From assembly GCA_002918705.1 (NCBI GenBank), contig PQKR01000001.1, forward strand, positions 310,001 through 374,000: a stretch of 64,000 nucleotides of DNA, read 5' to 3'. Origin of the DNA: Escherichia sp. ESNIH1. GTDB taxonomy: Bacteria; Pseudomonadota; Gammaproteobacteria; Enterobacterales; Enterobacteriaceae. A model generated the notes under the pieces. The model saw only the letters and a list, made by a program, of their open reading frames with translations. It was not told the DNA's origin and searched no databases. Of the stretch, positions 59,616 to 64,000 are shown one piece after another. Position numbers and translations under genes: made by a program. Within the stretch, counting starts at the first letter, position 1; every line of letters begins with the position of its first letter.

Positions 59616-59747
59616 TCAAATTGTATTAGTAAGTGTAAAACAGTTGACTACTATCGCGTTCCGTAGAGGCGATAACAACCCATAAACAGCCTGGTTATCC
59701 AGCGTATTATGCTGAAGCGTGGGCCGTGCGACCGGTTTCTGGTTCAT
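59616..59747 (-). CDS. yqgB: Small acid-shock-related protein YqgB
   Basis: A 43-residue protein with the YqgB C-terminal signature: '[18 protein letters not shown]' matches E. coli YqgB closely, and its length is 43 residues as in E. coli. It lies 8 nt upstream of speA, so it is cotranscribed and may act as a translated leader for speA. The frame extends upstream to 59822, but the ATG at 59747 (MNQKPVARP) fits the homologue. Its function is not established. Confidence 0.85.
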   Translation of the reverse strand: MNQKPVARPTLQHNTLDNQAVYGLLSPLRNAIVVNCFTLTNTI

Positions 59748-60411
59748 ATCATTGTAAAACACGTATCCGAACTCTGTATGACAAGGTTCGGCGAAACCAC
59801 GAGAAAACTCCTGAATTAACAAGAGCGCCCTTGTTCAGTTGTCACCAGGCGTAACCGGCCCTGGAGTCCTGAGAAGCGCCGAAATGGGTATAACATCGGC
59901 AGGTTTGCAGAGTAGATTTGCGGGTAGCGGGAAATGCGTGCACGCCAGAACGGCGCGGCAGATTTAGCGGTAAACAACGGTTCATTATTGGGTATCACCT
60001 CCACACCAACCAGCTGGTTGGCGACAAGTCCAGGCACAAAGACACTGTTTAACCCGGCTGGAAGTGGCGACACGGTGTTGTTACCGTGCGCTTTTATACC
60101 CCTGGCTGTGGCCAGGCATACAAGCCGCGTGCGGCGTTTTATACCGATAACCGGGTTAAAAAGCAAAATAAAAAAGCCCGTTTTGCCGTGCAGGTAGAGA
60201 AAGTTACATCCTGAATTTCACTCATAGTGCGATGAATATCAAAAAATGCTGGAAACGGGGTCAAGAAGTGACCTAAAATAGCCGTCCAGATGTTAATCCA
60301 TCCATACCGATTAACCCTCAGACCTCCTGTGCCCTCTACCTGCACGCCTGGTTAAGGCCTATACAGGCACTGCGTCTGAGCTAACAAAATTTCCCCCAGG
60401 GTGAAGAGAAC
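59748..60411. other. yqgB-metK intergenic region
   Basis: A 664-bp stretch with divergent promoters for yqgB-speA and metK. It has a perfect 16-bp palindrome CCAACCAGCTGGTTGG at 60006-60021 and a GGTCA-N5-TGACC repeat at 60259-60273. A TAAAAT -10 candidate (60274-60279) lies just before the MetJ-type boxes. Short frames here (59816-60166 and 60139-60345, minus strand) show no convincing coding character. Confidence 0.55.
60280..60303. promoter_or_regulatory. Tandem MetJ boxes upstream of metK
   Basis: Three contiguous 8-mers, AGCCGTCC (60280-60287), AGATGTTA (60288-60295) and ATCCATCC (60296-60303), match the MetJ box AGACGTCT at 6, 5 and 4 positions. The 8-bp phasing and location just after the -10 candidate fit MetJ repression of metK as in E. 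coli. Confidence 0.6.
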
Positions 60412-61566
60412 ATGGCAAAACACCTTTTTACGTCCGAGTCAGTTTCCGAAGGGCATCCTGACAAAATTGCAGACCAGATCTCCGATGCGGTGCTGGATGC
60501 AATCCTTGAGCAGGATCCGAAAGCACGCGTGGCGTGTGAAACCTACGTTAAAACCGGCATGGTTTTAGTCGGCGGTGAGATCACCACCAGCGCATGGGTC
60601 GATATCGAAGAGATCACCCGTAACACCGTGCGTGAAATTGGCTATGTCCATTCGGATATGGGCTTTGACGCAAACTCCTGTGCGGTACTGAGCGCTATCG
60701 GTAAACAGTCTCCGGATATCAACCAGGGCGTTGACCGTGCCGATCCGCTGGAGCAGGGTGCGGGCGACCAGGGCCTGATGTTTGGCTATGCCACTAACGA
60801 AACCGACGTGCTGATGCCGGCGCCGATCACCTACGCCCACCGTCTGGTGCAGCGCCAGGCTGAAGTGCGTAAAAACGGTACCCTGCCGTGGCTGCGCCCG
60901 GACGCAAAAAGTCAGGTAACCTTCCAGTACGACGCAGGCAAGATCGTCGGTATCGACGCGGTGGTGCTCTCTACCCAGCACGCTGAAGATATCGACCAGA
61001 AATCCCTGCAGGAAGGGGTGATGGAAGAGATCATAAAGCCGATCCTGCCAGCAGAGTGGCTGAACAGCTCGACCAAATTCTTTATCAACCCGACCGGCCG
61101 CTTTGTTATCGGTGGCCCAATGGGCGACTGCGGCCTGACCGGCCGTAAAATCATCGTAGATACCTACGGCGGCATGGCCCGTCACGGCGGCGGTGCCTTC
61201 TCCGGTAAAGACCCATCCAAGGTTGACCGCTCTGCGGCCTATGCGGCGCGCTACGTAGCGAAAAATATCGTTGCTGCTGGCCTGGCCGACCGCTGTGAAA
61301 TTCAGGTCTCCTACGCCATCGGCGTGGCCGAGCCGACCTCTATCATGGTGGAAACCTTCGGTACCGAGAAGATCGCGACTGAGCAGCTGACGCTGCTGGT
61401 CCGCGAGTTCTTCGACCTGCGTCCGTATGGCCTGATCCAGATGCTGGATCTGCTGCACCCAATCTACAAAGAGACTGCCGCTTACGGTCACTTTGGTCGC
61501 GAACACTTCCCGTGGGAAAAGACCGACAAAGCGGATGTACTGCGCGAAGCCGCTGGCCTGAAATAA
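60412..61566 (+). CDS. metK: S-adenosylmethionine synthase
   Basis: A 384-residue enzyme that makes AdoMet from methionine and ATP; same length as E. coli. The signatures '[17 protein letters not shown]' and '[19 protein letters not shown]' and the N-terminal '[20 protein letters not shown]' are intact. Ribosome site GGGTGAAGAG precedes the ATG. Tandem MetJ-like boxes lie upstream and a strong terminator follows. Confidence 0.98.
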   Translation: MAKHLFTSESVSEGHPDKIADQISDAVLDAILEQDPKARVACETYVKTGMVLVGGEITTSAWVDIEEITRNTVREIGYVHSDMGFDANSCAVLSAIGKQSPDINQGVDRADPLEQGAGDQGLMFGYATNETDVLMPAPITYAHRLVQRQAEVRKNGTLPWLRPDAKSQVTFQYDAGKIVGIDAVVLSTQHAEDIDQKSLQEGVMEEIIKPILPAEWLNSSTKFFINPTGRFVIGGPMGDCGLTGRKIIVDTYGGMARHGGGAFSGKDPSKVDRSAAYAARYVAKNIVAAGLADRCEIQVSYAIGVAEPTSIMVETFGTEKIATEQLTLLVREFFDLRPYGLIQMLDLLHPIYKETAAYGHFGREHFPWEKTDKADVLREAAGLK

Positions 61567-61590
61567 GCCAGACGCGCCTCCTCTCCTCCA

Positions 61591-61615
61591 GGCCAGCCTC
61601 GCGCTGGCCTTTTTT
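61591..61615 (+). terminator. metK terminator
   Basis: Stem GGCCAGC/GCTGGCC with a 5-nt loop, followed by six T, 25 bp after the metK stop. Confidence 0.9.
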
Positions 61616-61626
61616 ATACCCCTTTA

Positions 61627-61642
61627 TTGATAACGATTACAC
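61627..61642. promoter_or_regulatory. Possible distal GalR/GalS operator
   Basis: TTGATAACGATTACAC matches the gal operator GTGTAANCGNTTACAC at 11 of 14 defined positions. It lies 181 bp (centre to centre) upstream of the strong operator at 61808, so a repression loop is conceivable. Confidence 0.4.
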
Positions 61643-61807
61643 GCACTCATCGCGGGTCCATTTAGCCAATTTAGGCAAAATGCTGTTCGCGGCGTGTTTG
61701 TTACATAATATTTCGGTATAGTCTGACTCCCTTTACACAAGATTACGCTACTATTCATTAACTCTATGATTTGTCTTGTTACTTTCTGGTGACAATCCCT
61801 GAGTCTA

Positions 61808-61823
61808 GTGTAACCGATTACAC
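61808..61823. promoter_or_regulatory. GalR/GalS operator of galP
   Basis: GTGTAACCGATTACAC matches the gal operator consensus GTGTAANCGNTTACAC at every defined position. It sits 4 bp upstream of a CRP site and 85 bp before the galP ATG. Confidence 0.88.
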
Positions 61824-61826
61824 TGA

Positions 61827-61842
61827 TGTGATTAGGTTCACA
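61827..61842. promoter_or_regulatory. CRP-cAMP site of galP
   Basis: TGTGATTAGGTTCACA is a perfect TGTGA-N6-TCACA core, adjacent to the gal operator. Catabolite control of galP is expected from E. coli. Confidence 0.88.
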
Positions 61843-61907
61843 TCTTTTTACGCAGCTCTAACCTAACCTTTATACCGTTAAAATTGATAACCCAACTGGA
61901 GGGCAGT

Positions 61908-63302
61908 ATGCCTGACAATAAAAAATCGGGGCGCTCGAACAAGGCAATGACGTTCTTTGTCTGTTTTCTCGCCGCGCTGGCCGGACTGCTTTTCGGCCTT
62001 GATATCGGCGTTATTGCGGGCGCGCTGCCCTTTATCGCTGACGAATTCCAGATTAGTTCACATACGCAGGAGTGGGTAGTTAGCTCCATGATGTTTGGTG
62101 CCGCCGTCGGTGCCGTCGGCAGCGGCTGGCTCTCCTTCAAGCTGGGCCGTAAAAAGAGCCTGATGATTGGCGCGATCCTGTTTGTCATCGGCTCGCTCTT
62201 CTCCGCGGCTGCGCCTAACGTTGAAGTGCTGATCCTCTCCCGCGTGCTGCTGGGTCTGGCGGTTGGCGTTGCCTCTTATACCGCACCGCTCTACCTCTCC
62301 GAGATTGCGCCGGAGAAGATCCGCGGCAGTATGATTTCGATGTACCAGCTGATGATCACCATCGGTATCCTGGGTGCCTACCTCTCCGATACCGCCTTTA
62401 GCTATAGCGGTGCCTGGCGCTGGATGCTCGGCGTGATCATCATTCCGGCGATCCTGCTGCTGATTGGCGTCTTCTTCCTGCCGGACAGCCCACGCTGGTT
62501 TGCCGCGAAACGTCGCTTCCACGATGCCGAGCGCGTGTTGCTGCGTCTGCGCGACACCAGCGCCGAAGCCAAGCACGAGCTGGATGAGATCCGTGAAAGC
62601 CTGCAGGTGAAGCAGAGCGGCTGGGCGCTGTTTAAAGAGAACAGCAACTTCCGTCGCGCGGTGTTCCTTGGCGTGCTGTTGCAGGTGATGCAGCAGTTCA
62701 CCGGGATGAACGTCATCATGTACTATGCGCCGAAAATCTTTGAGCTGGCGGGTTACACCAATACCACCGAGCAGATGTGGGGGACGGTTATCGTTGGTCT
62801 GACTAACGTGCTGGCGACCTTTATCGCTATCGGACTGGTTGACCGCTGGGGCCGTAAGCCAACGCTGGTGCTGGGCTTCCTGGTCATGGCTGCCGGTATG
62901 GGTATTCTGGGCACCATGATGCACATCGGCATTCACTCGCCGTCGGCGCAGTACTTTGCCGTCGCCATGCTGCTGATGTTTATCGTGGGCTTTGCGATGA
63001 GCGCCGGTCCGCTGATCTGGGTACTGTGTTCTGAAATCCAGCCGCTGAAGGGGCGCGATTTCGGTATCACCTGCTCTACCGCGACCAACTGGATCGCCAA
63101 CATGATTGTCGGTGCGACCTTCCTGACCATGCTCAACTCTCTGGGCAACGCCAACACCTTCTGGGTCTACGGTGGGCTGAACGTGCTGTTCATTGTCCTG
63201 ACCCTGTGGCTGGTGCCAGAAACCAAGCATGTCTCACTGGAGCACATTGAACGTAACTTGATGAAAGGTCGGAAACTGCGCGAGATTGGCGCAAGCAACT
63301 AA
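61908..63302 (+). CDS. galP: Galactose:proton symporter GalP
   Basis: A 464-residue MFS sugar porter with 12 transmembrane helices that imports galactose and glucose with a proton; same length as E. coli GalP. Family motifs: '[18 protein letters not shown]', '[17 protein letters not shown]', '[16 protein letters not shown]', '[14 protein letters not shown]' and the C-terminal '[13 protein letters not shown]'. The ATG at 61908 follows GGAGGG. Operators for GalR/S and CRP lie upstream; the 341-bp gap to metK holds only these and the metK terminator. Confidence 0.98.
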   Translation: MPDNKKSGRSNKAMTFFVCFLAALAGLLFGLDIGVIAGALPFIADEFQISSHTQEWVVSSMMFGAAVGAVGSGWLSFKLGRKKSLMIGAILFVIGSLFSAAAPNVEVLILSRVLLGLAVGVASYTAPLYLSEIAPEKIRGSMISMYQLMITIGILGAYLSDTAFSYSGAWRWMLGVIIIPAILLLIGVFFLPDSPRWFAAKRRFHDAERVLLRLRDTSAEAKHELDEIRESLQVKQSGWALFKENSNFRRAVFLGVLLQVMQQFTGMNVIMYYAPKIFELAGYTNTTEQMWGTVIVGLTNVLATFIAIGLVDRWGRKPTLVLGFLVMAAGMGILGTMMHIGIHSPSAQYFAVAMLLMFIVGFAMSAGPLIWVLCSEIQPLKGRDFGITCSTATNWIANMIVGATFLTMLNSLGNANTFWVYGGLNVLFIVLTLWLVPETKHVSLEHIERNLMKGRKLREIGASN

Positions 63303-63310
63303 CCTGCTAA

Positions 63311-63340
63311 GCCTCCTCCCGCCCGGGAGGAGGCTTTTTT
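63311..63340 (+). terminator. galP terminator
   Basis: Stem GCCTCCTCCCG/CGGGAGGAGGC with a minimal loop followed by six T, 8 bp after the galP stop. Confidence 0.92.
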
Positions 63341-63353
63341 ACTTAACCTGCCG

Positions 63354-63764
63354 TTAGCTTCCCCGATACGTTGAGTAGCCATACGGGCTGAGCAGTAAAG
63401 GCACGTGATAGTGCTGATCCGTTTTGCTGATGTGGAATTCAACCGGGATCTCCGGGAAAAAACTCTCCTGCTTTTTGCTGTCAAACCAGGGTTTGGTTTT
63501 AAACGTCACGCGATAATCACCCGGTTTTGCTTCCTGCTCTGGCCATAGCGCTTTAATGCGGCCATCTTTATCCGTGAAGCCACTGTTTAGCTGCTGCCAC
63601 CCGCTATTGCTTTTCTGCTCCAGCACTACCTCAACGTTCTCGGCTGGTTTTCCGGTTTGCTGGTCGAGAATATGCACGCTCAGAATATTGTTGGCGGCTG
63701 CCATTGCGAGCGGGGAGGCGGAAATAATAGCGAGCATCGCTGCGCTCAGGATGTACTTTTTCAT
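63354..63764 (-). CDS. hiuH: Periplasmic 5-hydroxyisourate hydrolase (transthyretin-like)
   Basis: A 136-residue exported transthyretin-family hydrolase that converts 5-hydroxyisourate in purine/urate breakdown. The signal peptide ends near MAAA. Active-site features are present: His in '[14 protein letters not shown]', Arg in 'GDYRVTFKT', His in '[19 protein letters not shown]' and the diagnostic C-terminal YRGS. The ATG at 63764 matches the E. coli length (137). It diverges from hprR, the arrangement seen at hprR-hiuH in E. coli. Confidence 0.95.
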   Translation of the reverse strand: MKKYILSAAMLAIISASPLAMAAANNILSVHILDQQTGKPAENVEVVLEQKSNSGWQQLNSGFTDKDGRIKALWPEQEAKPGDYRVTFKTKPWFDSKKQESFFPEIPVEFHISKTDQHYHVPLLLSPYGYSTYRGS

Positions 63765-63898
63765 CTGTTGCTCCGTGTTCAAGTAGGTACCTGAAATGTA
63801 TATGACCCGAGCGGCGTTAACCTGACATTAGGATTACATTTTCGTCATCATTGATGATATTTCCCCACCTCACCCACCGCTTATGACATAGTGAATCC

Positions 63899-64000
63899 AT
63901 GAAGATCCTACTTATTGAAGATAATCAAAAAACCAGCGACTGGGTCAGTCAGGGACTTACCGAGGCGGGCTATGTTGTGGATACGATGAGCGACGGCAGA
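63899..64000 (+). CDS. hprR: Response regulator HprR (YedW), N-terminal part
   Basis: The first 34 residues of an OmpR-family response regulator are visible, opening MKILLIEDNQKTSDWVSQGL with the acidic Glu-Asp pair of the receiver domain. The match to E. coli HprR and divergence from hiuH support the name. HprSR senses hydrogen peroxide and activates hiuH in E. coli. The 134-bp gap contains CATTA and TTACA elements near 63826-63838 that could be part of an HprR box, but it is not a full match. The gene runs off the right edge. Confidence 0.85.
   Translation, partial: MKILLIEDNQKTSDWVSQGLTEAGYVVDTMSDGR

Noticed and set aside
59816..60345. Short minus-strand frames (116 and 68 codons) between yqgB and metK
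   Set aside because: No ribosome site, no recognisable family, and they cover the metK promoter and a palindrome; E. coli annotations of tiny genes in this interval are themselves doubtful.

Overview
The window is a chromosomal segment of an enterobacterium with moderately high GC content. From lysS to galP the gene order follows the E. coli K-12 lysS-galP region almost gene for gene, and most protein lengths match the E. coli orthologues exactly. Enterobacter, Lelliottia, Leclercia and Klebsiella-like genera all fit, and I cannot name a species from sequence alone. Paired and single REP elements sit at many 3' ends.

Layout. Positions 1-4112 are the int-side end of a P4-like satellite or genomic island inserted at the 3' end of tRNA-Gly(CCC) glyU. 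It carries a P4-family integrase, a low-GC cargo gene of unknown function behind a perfect-core LexA box, an AlpA-type regulator, an Ash-type frame with an Icd-like gene nested in another frame, a degenerate tyrosine recombinase-like gene, and a coupled gene running off the left edge. The conserved backbone then runs: ygeR/actS, lysS-prfB (with the programmed frameshift)-recJ-dsbC-xerD, fldB, cptA-sdhE, ygfZ, trhA, an RpiR-type regulator with bglA, ygfF, gcvTHP, the ygfB-pepP-ubiH-ubiI operon, zapA-ssrS(6S RNA)-ygfA, serA, rpiA, argP, the scpA-argK-scpB-scpC propionyl-CoA pathway, ygfI, yggE, argO, mscS, and epd-pgk-fbaA.

Three accessory modules interrupt the backbone. (1) At 45061-48127, between epd and tktA, lies a five-gene unit: a PPC/DUF296 protein followed by all four components of an energy-coupling factor (ECF) importer (S, T and two ATPases). 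I see no riboswitch or substrate clue. (2) At 52351-57411 a pectin-related cassette separates speA from speB, which are neighbours in E. coli. It holds an oligogalacturonate lyase with an intact metal site, an orphan TogB-like solute-binding protein, a TIM-barrel isomerase, and a divergent 525-residue protein that I do not recognise but that resembles a glycoside hydrolase barrel. (3) After metK-galP, hiuH and the start of hprR occupy the place where E. coli has sprT-endA.

How the genes work together. The core is carbon and one-carbon metabolism (fbaA, pgk, epd, tktA, rpiA, serA, gcvTHP, ygfA, metK), polyamine synthesis (speA, speB), ubiquinone hydroxylation (ubiH, ubiI), translation (lysS, prfB, glyU) and redox or protein quality control (dsbC, fldB, sdhE, ygfZ, loiP). 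Visible regulation includes Cra and CRP boxes between epd and the ECF unit, MetJ-like boxes before metK, a gal operator plus CRP site (and a possible second operator) before galP, an SOS box in the satellite, and a terminator hairpin 24 nt before speB. The candidates for undescribed biology are the oligogalacturonide cassette with its unknown 525-residue protein, the PPC-ECF transporter, and the SOS-boxed cargo gene.
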